Counted from the stretch's first letter, positions 14,530-23,828 are shown. The stretch is DNA of 53,848 nt from Aliidiomarina maris (GCF_003987335.1 NZ_PIPK01000017.1:1-53848); one strand, 5' to 3'. Made by a program: numbers and translations. The notes: generated from the letters alone by a model not told the origin.

Positions 14530-16281
14530 ATGATTAAAAAATCGTTTAAATATATAATTTTTATTGCGCTTGTTATGTTTTCAAGCGAAGGGTTTTCTCA
14601 AAGCATTTCTTTAGATCAATTAAGACCAACGGTTCCAACGAGTATGCGAGAAACAGCTCTGGATGGTAATCTTCAAAACGAAGGTTTTGAAGTTAGGCTT
14701 TATGATTATCAAGCAATTGACGGTTCACGACAAATTCGTGAGTTAATTTTTATTAATTCTCTTTCAGGGCTAAATGCTGCAAATCAAAGATTTGCTATCC
14801 CTCAAGAGGACTACGCTGAAATGAGGCTGGATTTTTTATCAAGTCAATTTGTCACAATGTCGTCTAATCTAAGTGAGATGATACGACAAAGAGTTACCCA
14901 TCCACTTCTTTACATTCTCGATAAAGAGGTTATGCAAATCACGTCGCAAGGTGAAGCTGACCGTTACCTGAGGGCAAGACAGCTCCCAATTACTGATAGT
15001 TTTTTCGAGACCGACCTCGCTGTTGATGGTGTGTCTTCTAATAGCATAAATTGCCCTAGCCGATGGAGATGCAGAACTTTTAACCCTAGCGGGCAGTTAT
15101 TTAATTTTAATGTAAGTGATACTATTGCACTTAGAAACAATCAACACGTAAACGTTAACTTAGATGTTTCAGGCGGCGGCCAATCTAATGCCTCCTTAGA
15201 TGTACATTATCGTTATAAACGGAGATTTAGAATACCCTACAAAGTGAGGGTTGATTATACGGAAGCGAAGCTTAGTTACGACTTTAATGGAGACATCAGA
15301 TTAACAGGGAATGCATCGAGATCTATTAAAGGGCTCGAAAAACAGCTGCATAGACAGGTTGTATATGAACGCGTCTTTATGGTTGGTTTAATACCTGTTT
15401 TGGTTGATGCTGTAACATATGTCAAAGTTGGAACCGGCGACTTAAATTTGTCAGCTGGTGGAACCATTGGTCTAGAAAGGCCGCTTTTTGTTAATGGTGC
15501 ATTTCACTATTTATGCAGTGACAGCAATTGTACAAATCTATCTCAATCACATAATAATATTAGCGATACAATTAGAGCAAGGAACCTGTCAGGCTCAGTT
15601 TTAGCAACTGCATCGATAAATCCTTATTTAAATGTAGCCATTAGAGGTAGGCTTTATCGGAATATCGCAGCAGAAGTGGGTTTGCAACCGTCGATCGCAG
15701 TTAATTTAAGCGGCTACTCCGGGAATCAATGTGGCGATGGCAACGGGAACGGTTCTAATGAATTGGTAAACAGCGCAATATTAAGAGGCGACTTTTTAGC
15801 AGGTGTCACTTGGTTTGGAAGAGCATTCTCAGCAACTACTCCAAGAAACTATAGAACGATTCATAGCACACCATTAATTTACGCAGACTTTTTAAACCCG
15901 AGTACCAGTCTTTCTCCGATTGTACGTTCAAATGTAAATGGGGGAAATGTCGCATTAGCAGTGGAGCTTCGACCTTGCGCTCGAACGGCTCTGCATAGGA
16001 ACCATCAGAACTTCTCGGTTACGTGGTCTGACGGCCAACTGCCATCAACTATCTCGCGTTTGTCTGGAACACATCACATTAATAGAACCTTTAATCGAGT
16101 AGGGCAATATAGTGTAACCGTCAGACACGAAAATGGGAGCGCTACTACACATAATATTCATATACAGTCAACTGGAGGGACATCACCTCCTCCGCCAGGG
16201 GCAGTTACCCCACCGCCACCTCCCTCACCTCCACCGACTTTACCAACGCACCCGAATTGTCCGTTATGCGTAATTCCATAA
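14530..16281 (+). CDS. Secreted protein of unknown function in an AT-rich inserted cassette
   Basis: The protein has 583 residues from ATG 14530, chosen for AAGGAGAGG 4-12 bases upstream and the signal peptide that follows (IKKSFKYIIFIALVMFSSEG, cleavage near FSQS). I do not recognise the family. The middle is beta-rich, with alternating patterns ('HVNVNLDVSGGG', 'YDFNGDIRLTGNASRS', 'GDLNLSAGGTIGLERP') and several Cys pairs ('INCPSRWRCR', 'YLCSDSNC'). Residues about 485-540 look like a PKD/Ig-type repeat ('FNRVGQYSVTVRHENG'). A proline tract (PPPPGAVTPPPPPSPPP) leads to a Cys-containing end, NCPLCVIP. Base composition is clearly more AT-rich than the flanking genes, and it lies between two 54-bp repeats, so it was probably acquired. 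Confidence 0.75.
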   Translation: MIKKSFKYIIFIALVMFSSEGFSQSISLDQLRPTVPTSMRETALDGNLQNEGFEVRLYDYQAIDGSRQIRELIFINSLSGLNAANQRFAIPQEDYAEMRLDFLSSQFVTMSSNLSEMIRQRVTHPLLYILDKEVMQITSQGEADRYLRARQLPITDSFFETDLAVDGVSSNSINCPSRWRCRTFNPSGQLFNFNVSDTIALRNNQHVNVNLDVSGGGQSNASLDVHYRYKRRFRIPYKVRVDYTEAKLSYDFNGDIRLTGNASRSIKGLEKQLHRQVVYERVFMVGLIPVLVDAVTYVKVGTGDLNLSAGGTIGLERPLFVNGAFHYLCSDSNCTNLSQSHNNISDTIRARNLSGSVLATASINPYLNVAIRGRLYRNIAAEVGLQPSIAVNLSGYSGNQCGDGNGNGSNELVNSAILRGDFLAGVTWFGRAFSATTPRNYRTIHSTPLIYADFLNPSTSLSPIVRSNVNGGNVALAVELRPCARTALHRNHQNFSVTWSDGQLPSTISRLSGTHHINRTFNRVGQYSVTVRHENGSATTHNIHIQSTGGTSPPPPGAVTPPPPPSPPPTLPTHPNCPLCVIP

Positions 16282-16298
16282 ACAGTGAATTTGCTCAT

Positions 16299-16352
16299 TA
16301 AAAAAAGGCCCCGAAGGGCCTTTGTCATCACACACACGTCGGGTTAACGACG
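16299..16352. repeat. 54-bp direct repeat, copy 2 (terminator of the protease operon)
   Basis: The hairpin AAAGGCCC-CGAA-GGGCCTTT (16304-16323) is followed, on the minus strand, by a run of seven T. It is thus a good rho-independent terminator for the chaperone-like gene whose stop codon lies inside the repeat. This seems the original position; copy 1 at 14344 looks like the duplicate. Confidence 0.92.
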
Positions 16353-16850
16353 AATAATGTCAGTGCTATAACGTGCCTCGAGAATATCAAGACGTGCGCT
16401 ACGCACTAAATCAGACGCTTGAATGTCGCTTAACAGCGCAGCTAAGTCGCTGTGCCCTGCGGCATTTAGTTGGCCGATGCCAGTGGTATTGTCCTGATAT
16501 ACCACACTAAGATTAAACTCATTAGCTAAGGCATGAATGTCCGCATTGTTCATCAACACGGTAATGTTACCCGTCACTTCGCCAGTCAAGCGCGTAATGT
16601 CGTTGTACACCATAGCGCCAGCACGCAAGCCACCATCAAGGTCAACACCACGATAATGGCCGACAACACGCTCTGTAGACAGGCGGCTACGGTCAACTTG
16701 CACGCCACGTTGCTGGGTTTGCTCAACGCTCTGTTCAACATTGCCCAGGCGTTGATCCACCGGTTGTGGCGTCACATCATTATTGGCGTGGGCAGCCCCC
16801 ATCATCAATACACTACCAACCGCTGCGGTTACTACTAACTTTTTCATCAT
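16344..16850 (-). CDS. Exported small protein, likely external chaperone/propeptide-like partner of the S8 protease
   Basis: This 168-residue protein has a signal peptide (MKKLVVTAAVGSVLMMGAAHA) and a C-terminal domain (about 90-165; 'NITVLMNNADIHALANEFNL', 'GIGQLNAAGHSDLAALLSDI', 'VRSARLDILEARYS'). That domain has the beta-alpha-beta pattern of subtilisin propeptide / I9 inhibitor domains. It begins 14 bases after the stop of the S8 protease gene. This is the arrangement of Aeromonas sobria ASP and ORF2, where the small protein helps the protease fold and then acts as an inhibitor. Role inferred from context and fold resemblance, not from a close match I can name. Its terminator lies in the 54-bp repeat. 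Confidence 0.6.
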   Translation of the reverse strand: MMKKLVVTAAVGSVLMMGAAHANNDVTPQPVDQRLGNVEQSVEQTQQRGVQVDRSRLSTERVVGHYRGVDLDGGLRAGAMVYNDITRLTGEVTGNITVLMNNADIHALANEFNLSVVYQDNTTGIGQLNAAGHSDLAALLSDIQASDLVRSARLDILEARYSTDIIRR

Positions 16851-16864
16851 TTTTCCTCCAACGA

Positions 16865-19153
16865 TTAGTGGCCAAATACACGCACTTGCGCGCCAACAAC
16901 CAAGCTGTCAGTTACATTGTTTAAGAAATCGTCTAAGTCGGCGCCATTGGTATCAACAAAGCGCACGGTCCAGTCACCGGCTGCAGACTCACCCAAAAAT
17001 GCGTTGGTTAAAATAGGCGCACTTGCTAAGTAAGCAAAGCCAATACCGTTATCAAAATCAGCATTGCCTAAGCCAATATAGGCACCAAGCGATGTACGCG
17101 AGGTCGCAATGACTGAAGTCGTGCCTGAAGGCGACGTCACTTCAATACCGATATCCGATGCTGCCGTCGTACCAGTGCTTTCTTCCAGGAACACATCCAC
17201 TAAGTCTTGAGAGAAAATGTCAAAGGCAAATTGAACGCCTTCGACTATCACATCATCCTCTACGGTGATAGTTAAGCTCACACCGTTGGCATCGTTATCT
17301 GGAATCGCTACTGGCTCCGAAATTGGTGCGGCTGCCCAATCTGTAACAATTAAATCAGGTAGTGAGACACCGCCCGACATGGCAAGCTCAACCGCAGCAC
17401 CGGCGTTCGGACGACCAAAGCCGTACTGATTATTAAAACTGTAACCCGCCGCGTTCTCTACCCAACCTTGGTGGGCGACAAACTCACCACCACCGACATT
17501 AAGAACAATTGGGCCATCATTCGGCGCAACCTGAGTTGCTGTCGCCGCAAGAATATAGCGAATTTCACGCCAGCTTAAGTCTGGGTTTGCCTGCGCAATC
17601 AAGGCTGCAACACCAGCTGCATTTGGCGCAGCCGAAGACGTACCATTAAACGTATTGGTGTAGTTACAAGCCGCGTTGAACTCTGCATTGGTATCACCCA
17701 ACGGGTTATTAAACGGATAAATACGCTCATGGAAATCGGTAATACCTAAACTCGCCAAAAACGCGCCGTTGGCATTTTGGAAAGCGTCATACGCTGGGAA
17801 GCCTGAATAGCCGCGCGTACAGGTAGTTTGGTCAGTCGTTATCATCGCAGGTTCAGTGTCACCAAATTCACCTGCAGGCGCTGATATCCAAAGGTTAGAG
17901 CCAGTCGTTGAATAGCTCGTGCGCCCTCCATTTGGGTTCAAAGCACCAACGGATACAGTGTAAAAGCTAGCATTCGCAGGGTCCCAGTTACCGTCATAAC
18001 AACCGAGTACGCGTGTAAATGGCGGTATAATTCCGCTCTGAGCTAATGTGCATAGCTCGTTACCTTCGGGCCAACTTGCTGCCGTTGCAAACGAATTACC
18101 AGATGATTTAATATTCAGCGCGCCTAAGCCATCACGTAGGTTTTCAGTTGGGAACGCATACATCACTTCGTCAATTTCATCAGTGACAAAGAATAACGGT
18201 GCACTGCGGCCATAACTGCGGTTAAACGACACTAAATTATCACTAGCAGTAATGCCCGAGCCAGCCATGCCGTAAGACATCATTTCGTTACGCTGGCTTT
18301 GAGAGGCAAGAAAGTTCATCCCAATCAAGCTACTGTCAGGTGCTACACCGCGCCCACCCAAACCGTTCCAGCCCGCGGCAGCGATAAGCCCTGCCACCGA
18401 CGTACCATGGTCGCCTGCATTGCCGCTCTTAGTGGTATCGGTGCGATCTGCCACGTTTAAGAAGTTAATTGAGCGCCCAGGTAGCACGTTAGCCACTAAG
18501 TCTTCATGGGTAGTCGACATACCCTCATCTACGACCACTGAAATTGAGCCTTCGCCAGTAATGCCTAATTTGTAAGCACCGATCACATTTAAATCTTCAC
18601 CGGGAACTAAAAAATTGGGTATCGGGGAAAATGCTGCAATCGCTTGTTCTTCAGTAAAGCCTTGTGCAATGCGCAGCTCGCGCCAAGCCTCAAAAGTCTG
18701 CTCCTGACCAGCAAATCCGGTTTGGCCGGTGTTGTTCAGGTGCCACTGCTCGAAGGCTAGTGGGTCACCCGCTACATTCCCAATCGTCACAGTACCGGTG
18801 TCACTTAAGTCACCATCGCTGACACGATATTCAAAAGAAGCACTGCTGCCTGTCATAAGCGGCACGTAGCTATATGCAAGTGTGCTGGCATTAAAATCTA
18901 ACAAACCATGAGAAAATTCGAAGTAACCGTCGCTGTTACGCGACACCGCACTGCCGTTTTCTAAAAAGGTAATGGTTAGGTCGTCACCATCAGGGTCGGA
19001 AGCGGGCAACACACCTTGAACACCAACCCACTGACGTTGGTCGCCGAGCGCAACGTCTTGGGCCACCGGGCTTGAATTGCTGCTACCGCCGCAAGCCGAC
19101 AGGCTGGCGACTAAAACCGCCAACGCGGACAGCTGAAATGAACGCTTCATCAT
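16865..19153 (-). CDS. Kexin-like S8 serine protease with P-domain, probable lipoprotein
   Basis: This 762-residue protein carries a lipobox LSAC at residues 18-21, giving Cys21 after cleavage. A cadherin/Ig-like region (about 30-125) precedes the subtilase domain (about 140-600): D209 ('VVVDEGMS'), H249 ('GDHGTSVAG'), oxyanion N353 ('SSGNS') and catalytic S506 ('NGTSSAAPNAAGV'). A proprotein-convertase P-domain occupies about 620-762 ('IEVTSPSGTTSVI', 'GDWTVRFVDTNG'). The catalytic set is complete. No obvious classical N-terminal propeptide is seen, and the next gene encodes a propeptide-like partner. It probably acts as an outer-membrane-anchored or periplasmic protease. Its regulation is unknown. 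Confidence 0.87.
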   Translation of the reverse strand: MMKRSFQLSALAVLVASLSACGGSSNSSPVAQDVALGDQRQWVGVQGVLPASDPDGDDLTITFLENGSAVSRNSDGYFEFSHGLLDFNASTLAYSYVPLMTGSSASFEYRVSDGDLSDTGTVTIGNVAGDPLAFEQWHLNNTGQTGFAGQEQTFEAWRELRIAQGFTEEQAIAAFSPIPNFLVPGEDLNVIGAYKLGITGEGSISVVVDEGMSTTHEDLVANVLPGRSINFLNVADRTDTTKSGNAGDHGTSVAGLIAAAGWNGLGGRGVAPDSSLIGMNFLASQSQRNEMMSYGMAGSGITASDNLVSFNRSYGRSAPLFFVTDEIDEVMYAFPTENLRDGLGALNIKSSGNSFATAASWPEGNELCTLAQSGIIPPFTRVLGCYDGNWDPANASFYTVSVGALNPNGGRTSYSTTGSNLWISAPAGEFGDTEPAMITTDQTTCTRGYSGFPAYDAFQNANGAFLASLGITDFHERIYPFNNPLGDTNAEFNAACNYTNTFNGTSSAAPNAAGVAALIAQANPDLSWREIRYILAATATQVAPNDGPIVLNVGGGEFVAHQGWVENAAGYSFNNQYGFGRPNAGAAVELAMSGGVSLPDLIVTDWAAAPISEPVAIPDNDANGVSLTITVEDDVIVEGVQFAFDIFSQDLVDVFLEESTGTTAASDIGIEVTSPSGTTSVIATSRTSLGAYIGLGNADFDNGIGFAYLASAPILTNAFLGESAAGDWTVRFVDTNGADLDDFLNNVTDSLVVGAQVRVFGH

Positions 19154-19458
19154 CTACTTCCCTTATTGTTTTACTTCTTACTAACCTGACACTGTGTTTT
19201 ATCAGGGATCAGGACCACATTACTTTATACTTAGTAACTTTGTATTAACTTATCGATTACCAACCATGCCACACAACAAAAAATATACAACCCAAAAAAG
19301 TCGTATGATTGCGAGAAAATTGTGTAAAGTTGTTACAAAGTGAAAATACATTGCTACGTTTAAAAGTGTCGCGTGGCTCGTTTAACCCAACGTTAAGCCA
19401 ACGCGCCTGTTTCGTAGATGGAATTGTGTAAGCAATATGCCCCTAGGAGGGAGCTAGC
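19154..19458. other. Divergent promoter region, no gene seen
   Basis: These 305 AT-rich bases lie between the divergent protease and lipoprotein genes. I see no ORF or hairpin that stands out. The two promoters are presumably here; I could not choose a convincing -35/-10 pair for either. Confidence 0.5.
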
Positions 19459-20115
19459 ATGAAAAAAACACGTTTATCTTTAGCCCTTGCGGCCATTTTT
19501 TCGCTGTCACTTGGTTTAGCTGCATGCAGCGACCCGGACGATCAACGCGGCGATCCAATGGACCCGGCGCAAGAAACCTCTGCTGCTGAGCGTGAAGCTC
19601 GGCAGCAGGAGGTGCGCGACGAACGTAACCCCACTGCTGAAACCGACGACGATGACCTTTGGGACGCGGCCCGCGACCCTAGCAATCAGCCAGCGCCAGC
19701 TATGGGCGAATATCGCAACAAGGAGTACCGCGAAGATTTAATGGCAGGTGATATTTCAGAACTTGGCGATGCCAGCGACCCGCAAACAGTGCGCACTCAC
19801 GAGCAGGAACATGCAGAATTACAGCAAACTCTGCGCGAGTACTTACAGCGCACCCGTGCCGACAACGAAAACCAATGCGCGATGCTACCCTACGGTCACA
19901 AGCCTTGTGGCGGGCCTGAAACCTACATGGTATATTCGCAAAAAGACATGAGCGACAGCGACATTGAGCAGCTAGAGCAGCGCGTCGCGCGCTACAACCA
20001 ACTTGACGCCTTTATCAAAACCACCCGTGGTGTCATGAGCAACTGCCAGGTAACCCCAGAGCCTGAAATCCGTTTCGAAAACGGGCGTTGCGTCGCGAGC
20101 CAAGGGCGTTTATAA
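19459..20115 (+). CDS. Lipoprotein of unknown function
   Basis: This 218-residue protein has a lipoprotein signal peptide ending LAAC (residues 20-23). A low-complexity acidic and Glu/Arg-rich region follows ('AAEREARQQEVRDERN', 'TDDDDLWDAARD'), then a helical part rich in charged residues ('EQEHAELQQTLREYLQ', 'SDIEQLEQRVARYNQ') and four Cys in the C-terminal half. The 'SD-S' after the lipidated Cys includes Asp at +3, not +2, so outer-membrane sorting is plausible. A good AGGAGGGAG ribosome site precedes it. It is monocistronic and convergent with the polysaccharide locus. No family recognised. Confidence 0.75.
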   Translation: MKKTRLSLALAAIFSLSLGLAACSDPDDQRGDPMDPAQETSAAEREARQQEVRDERNPTAETDDDDLWDAARDPSNQPAPAMGEYRNKEYREDLMAGDISELGDASDPQTVRTHEQEHAELQQTLREYLQRTRADNENQCAMLPYGHKPCGGPETYMVYSQKDMSDSDIEQLEQRVARYNQLDAFIKTTRGVMSNCQVTPEPEIRFENGRCVASQGRL

Positions 20116-20148
20116 CGCCCTAAACATTTACGCCCTAAACATTAACGT
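20104..20148. terminator. Hairpin and tandem repeat between convergent genes
   Basis: GGGCGTT-TAT-AACGCCC (20104-20120) spans the stop codon of the lipoprotein gene. The sequence ACGCCCTAAACATT is then tandemly repeated with small changes up to the stop codon of the GfcC-YjbH gene. It may terminate both convergent transcripts, but there is no long T run. Confidence 0.4.
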
Positions 20149-23075
20149 CCCCAGAATGGGTGCCTTTCATCGGTTACACCATATAAATCAATTCGGCGCC
20201 ATAATGGTTGACCACCATCACGCGACATCGGCGACCAGCTCATCGACACACGTTGGCGGGTCGGTCGTATGCCGATCAAATCGAACGGTATCGACACGCT
20301 AAAGCCGTGGGTGAAGCTACCCTCACCATATTGCTCACTGCTGACATTGGTAAAGCTCGCGTAGGCAAGTACCGTCACACCTGAATCAAAGCGCCGCGAG
20401 AACGTCACCCCAACGCCATCATCACCGGCTAAGAAGCGCCCTACGTCTAACCGCAATAGCGAGTCTTTAAGCCATGGCATTTGGTAATACACGCTGGCAT
20501 GGCCCATGGTGGTTTCGTAGTCTTCAAACCCAAACCAACCTTCGTAATTACGTTGACGCACGCGGTTAATATTCACCCCGAACGCCCATGGCGAATCAAT
20601 TTGACGGTACAACACTTCACCACCGACACCGGCAAAGAAGCGCTCTAAATAACCACCGTAAGCCATGCCGTATACATTTTCCGATAAACGTTTGTAATAC
20701 GTCGCTTGCAGGCTGTCGACCCAAACGTCATTGGTTGCATGTAAACGGAAGTCTGACCGCACCCGTGGTAAGTCAAAGTCAAACGGGTCACGGGTAAAGT
20801 TAAAGCGGTCATAGTTATTCTTTAAGTTCACCCCGAGTTCACCAAACAGGTGTAAATCGCGCGCCACCCAACCCGATGCGAACGCTTTCACACCCAGTTG
20901 GTAAAAATGGAAAGTTTCCGGGCTACCAAAGTCTTGGTTAAAGAATGGCTTTAAGCCATACCCTATACGGTTACTGCGCGGGTAGTCATATAACCACGCC
21001 GCAGGCTCATAGTCATGGGCTGGTGACTCGCGCTCAAACAACTCCGCAGTTTCATCAATGCGTTTGCCAGCGTCCTCGTTACGAATTCTGCGTTTAAACG
21101 CTTCTGCATCGACCCGCGTTAAACTCACTGGCATGTAGGCAGAAAGCTGCTCGAACTCATAAGTTTCAATGCTTTCTGGTAAAGCGTTAGCCAATATCCG
21201 TGCACTGCGGTCAATCGCTTCGTTGTTATCGCGGTAGCGCCAGGCATGCCCCTGCACGCGCACTGTGGTATCGTCCGGCATATTAAAGCGTGGTGCCGAC
21301 ACCGTGCGGGCATTTGAAATGCTATGGGCTAAACGGTTCCAATCAACGTCATCCACCGATTGTGCGCTTGGGGTTTGCGGTTCAACGCGCGGGCGGTCAA
21401 CCCGCACCTGGCTCAAGGTGTTTAAGTTGGTACGCAGGGCCACGTTAAACATCAAGGTGTCGCCCCGCTCGTAGCTTACCGACGCATCCAGCCAATCAAA
21501 TACCCGATAGCTGGCACCGAAGTTCCACGGCGTGCTGGCGTCAATTGGCACCCCGGCGCGATCACGCGAATAATCGTTGCCATCGTACTCAAGCATTAAA
21601 CGCAATGGTTCCCAAGGGGTCTGGTACTCTACGCCCCCGAATAGGGCTGCGGGGCCAGCAAAATAGCGGTCAAAATCGAGCTGACTACCAGTGCCTACAG
21701 TTTGAGTCGAACGGTCACAAAACCGGTCAGCTAAATCACAAAACGGGTTCGACACGGTGTCACGTGAACCATTGCGGCCAAAGCCAATACCGGCAGTAAA
21801 ATCGAACGCACCGTAGCGCTTAGACGCGACAATATACTCCCCGTCAAACAAGCCAGTACCCGCAAAATCCTGAAAACCTACCGACACTTCAGGCAACCAC
21901 TGGCGCTCTTGCCACAACCGCAGTTTTACATCAAAACCTTTGTCAGTAAGAATATTGGTGCCACTGAATTCCGGGCGGTTGCTATACAAGCGGTTTGGTA
22001 TCCGGGTGTAAAACGCACTCGCCTGCAGCCAAGGCAATACTTGCATGCTCACCGTGTAGCGCCGGTACTCGTCGGTGTCGGCATACATTAATACGGTTTC
22101 GCCTTCATCGGCCATGCGCGCAGTCGGGGTTTGCATCAAGCCCACGCCGCCATAATGGTTGCGTCGCGGGCTGGTATCAAAACCCTGCCAGTAAGGCACG
22201 GCTGCCATACGGCTATTGAAGTCGAGCGGCGGCAAGGTCTCACCATAGCCCACCCAATGGCGCAGCAGTTCAGGTATTTCTTGATGCAACGCACTAAAAC
22301 GGCGTGGAAATAAACTATCAGCAGGTTCCACCCACAGTATATCGCCTGGGGTTAACTCGCTGTCACGGGCGTTATGCATGCCCCAAGGCACTTGCTCAAA
22401 CTCACCACCGGGGCGCACCACAGTGACATGTTCGCGGTTCAACGCAGGTGTACTACTGGCAGTATTCACTAGCTGCGTCATATATTGGCGCACACTGTAA
22501 CCAGGGTTAATCCGCACCCGGCTTGGGCTCATTGCGCCCATCACAGGCACATAGTCCTGACGCTCAGGGGTGAGTAACACATACTGCCCTGGGGCTAACA
22601 ATGGGTTGGCCCCAAGCTGTTGGCGTGCAGCGGCTAAATCAATCGCTAAATAGGGCTGATACGCCAATTGCCATTGTGCCACTTGCTCGGCCAAGCCCTG
22701 CACCGCATCCGCGCGGGTTTGATTATCACGGCTTAACCAATACGCCCGCAGCAAGTTCAATCCAGCCACCAGTTCACGTTGGCGCTGTTGAAGGTCGGCT
22801 GTGCCGGCACGGTCAATTAAACGTGCATTCGGCCAATATATATCAGCACCTTGCTGCGCAACCGCTTGCTCTAGAACCTGTCGCAAGCGCACTGGGCCGT
22901 CAAAAGTCAGGGTGTAGGCTTCATTTACCTGCACTAGCACGCTCTGGTTTTGCTCGGCAGCACTACTTGCGACCTGGGCGCCCTGCGCCATGGCATGAGG
23001 CGCATGCAGTGCCCACATCACCGCGCTGGCAATAATGGCTAATTTCGTTGGTTGCTTGCTCATTTTATGCATCAT
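20142..23075 (-). CDS. GfcC-YjbH fusion, exopolysaccharide/capsule outer-membrane protein
   Basis: This 977-residue protein has a signal peptide (ends AMAQGAQ). Residues about 40-265 match GfcC/YjbG ('NEAYTLTFDGPVRLRQVLEQ', 'GQYVLLTPERQDYVPVMGAM', 'VTVVRPGGEFEQVPWGMHN', 'LTPGDILWV'). Residues about 290-977 match YjbH/GfcD, a large beta-barrel-like family ('NHYGGVGLMQTPTARMADEG', many alternating strands, closing with a conserved GR end). In E. coli these are two genes (gfcC about 248 and gfcD/yjbH about 698 residues); here they form one chain. The family is needed for group 4 capsule or Yjb exopolysaccharide secretion. The gene overlaps yjbF by 11 bases. Confidence 0.85.
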   Translation of the reverse strand: MMHKMSKQPTKLAIIASAVMWALHAPHAMAQGAQVASSAAEQNQSVLVQVNEAYTLTFDGPVRLRQVLEQAVAQQGADIYWPNARLIDRAGTADLQQRQRELVAGLNLLRAYWLSRDNQTRADAVQGLAEQVAQWQLAYQPYLAIDLAAARQQLGANPLLAPGQYVLLTPERQDYVPVMGAMSPSRVRINPGYSVRQYMTQLVNTASSTPALNREHVTVVRPGGEFEQVPWGMHNARDSELTPGDILWVEPADSLFPRRFSALHQEIPELLRHWVGYGETLPPLDFNSRMAAVPYWQGFDTSPRRNHYGGVGLMQTPTARMADEGETVLMYADTDEYRRYTVSMQVLPWLQASAFYTRIPNRLYSNRPEFSGTNILTDKGFDVKLRLWQERQWLPEVSVGFQDFAGTGLFDGEYIVASKRYGAFDFTAGIGFGRNGSRDTVSNPFCDLADRFCDRSTQTVGTGSQLDFDRYFAGPAALFGGVEYQTPWEPLRLMLEYDGNDYSRDRAGVPIDASTPWNFGASYRVFDWLDASVSYERGDTLMFNVALRTNLNTLSQVRVDRPRVEPQTPSAQSVDDVDWNRLAHSISNARTVSAPRFNMPDDTTVRVQGHAWRYRDNNEAIDRSARILANALPESIETYEFEQLSAYMPVSLTRVDAEAFKRRIRNEDAGKRIDETAELFERESPAHDYEPAAWLYDYPRSNRIGYGLKPFFNQDFGSPETFHFYQLGVKAFASGWVARDLHLFGELGVNLKNNYDRFNFTRDPFDFDLPRVRSDFRLHATNDVWVDSLQATYYKRLSENVYGMAYGGYLERFFAGVGGEVLYRQIDSPWAFGVNINRVRQRNYEGWFGFEDYETTMGHASVYYQMPWLKDSLLRLDVGRFLAGDDGVGVTFSRRFDSGVTVLAYASFTNVSSEQYGEGSFTHGFSVSIPFDLIGIRPTRQRVSMSWSPMSRDGGQPLWRRIDLYGVTDERHPFWGR

Positions 23076-23784
23076 CGCGGCCTATCCATTTGACTTCCAG
23101 CCACTCGATTGGGGCTTGTCCGGGTACAAAGTGCTGAATACTTTTAACTATATGACCGTCATCTTCCAGCCAGTATTCGTTGATATACTCACGTGGCATA
23201 CCGCGCCGTGCAGAAACAACTTCGACATGCTCAACCCAACGCACGGTTTGGGCGAAGCGCGTTGGCAACTCAATCGACTCAGCTTCGCCTTGGCGAAAAG
23301 TGCTGGTTAATTGCAAGGTATAGCGAGCATCATCGTCACGCATATCAATTTGGTGCAGCCAAGGCTGTTGGCAAGACGCTGTGCTTCGCTGCTGTTGCAT
23401 CTGCTGCTGCAAACACCACAGTGGATCCTCGCTCAAATTACTCACCCCAGTGAGTTCTGGGGCAATATCAAAGGTACGCACAACACGCCCGTTCTGGGTT
23501 TCTAATACTTCTCTATTCGCAGTCACCCACTGCCAGCGCTCTGCTGGCACCTCTCCGTCAATGAAGCCCAGTACTACGAAAGCGCGTGGCAGGTCACCAC
23601 GGCGGACATAAATGCCAGTGTACGGCAGGTTGGCTATGCGCTCAGGGCTCAACTCTGCATCGACTTTGGGTGCAGTTGCATACTGCCAAGTTTCTTTCAC
23701 ATCGCCAAATACAGACGTACAAGCGGTCAACAGCAGGGGGGCGCAAAGTGCGCCAGCTGCGAAACGGAAAAGTTTTGCGGTCAT
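23065..23784 (-). CDS. yjbF: YjbF/GfcB-family lipoprotein
   Basis: This 239-residue protein has a lipobox LTAC (residues 19-22). The body matches the YjbF/GfcB family ('YTGIYVRRGDLPRAFVVLGF', 'RWQWVTANREVLETQNGRVV', 'ISLPTRF'-like 'IELPTRFAQTVRWVEHVEVV', 'YINEYWLEDDGHIVKSIQHF'). These lipoproteins are encoded with YjbE, GfcC and YjbH and support exopolysaccharide export; biochemical function is not established. It is separated from yjbE by a terminator and overlaps the GfcC-YjbH gene, so those two are coupled. Confidence 0.8.
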   Translation of the reverse strand: MTAKLFRFAAGALCAPLLLTACTSVFGDVKETWQYATAPKVDAELSPERIANLPYTGIYVRRGDLPRAFVVLGFIDGEVPAERWQWVTANREVLETQNGRVVRTFDIAPELTGVSNLSEDPLWCLQQQMQQQRSTASCQQPWLHQIDMRDDDARYTLQLTSTFRQGEAESIELPTRFAQTVRWVEHVEVVSARRGMPREYINEYWLEDDGHIVKSIQHFVPGQAPIEWLEVKWIGRDDA

Positions 23785-23828
23785 TGGGGTAACTCGTCGT
23801 CGTTGTTATTGTGCACATGCTACAACAA

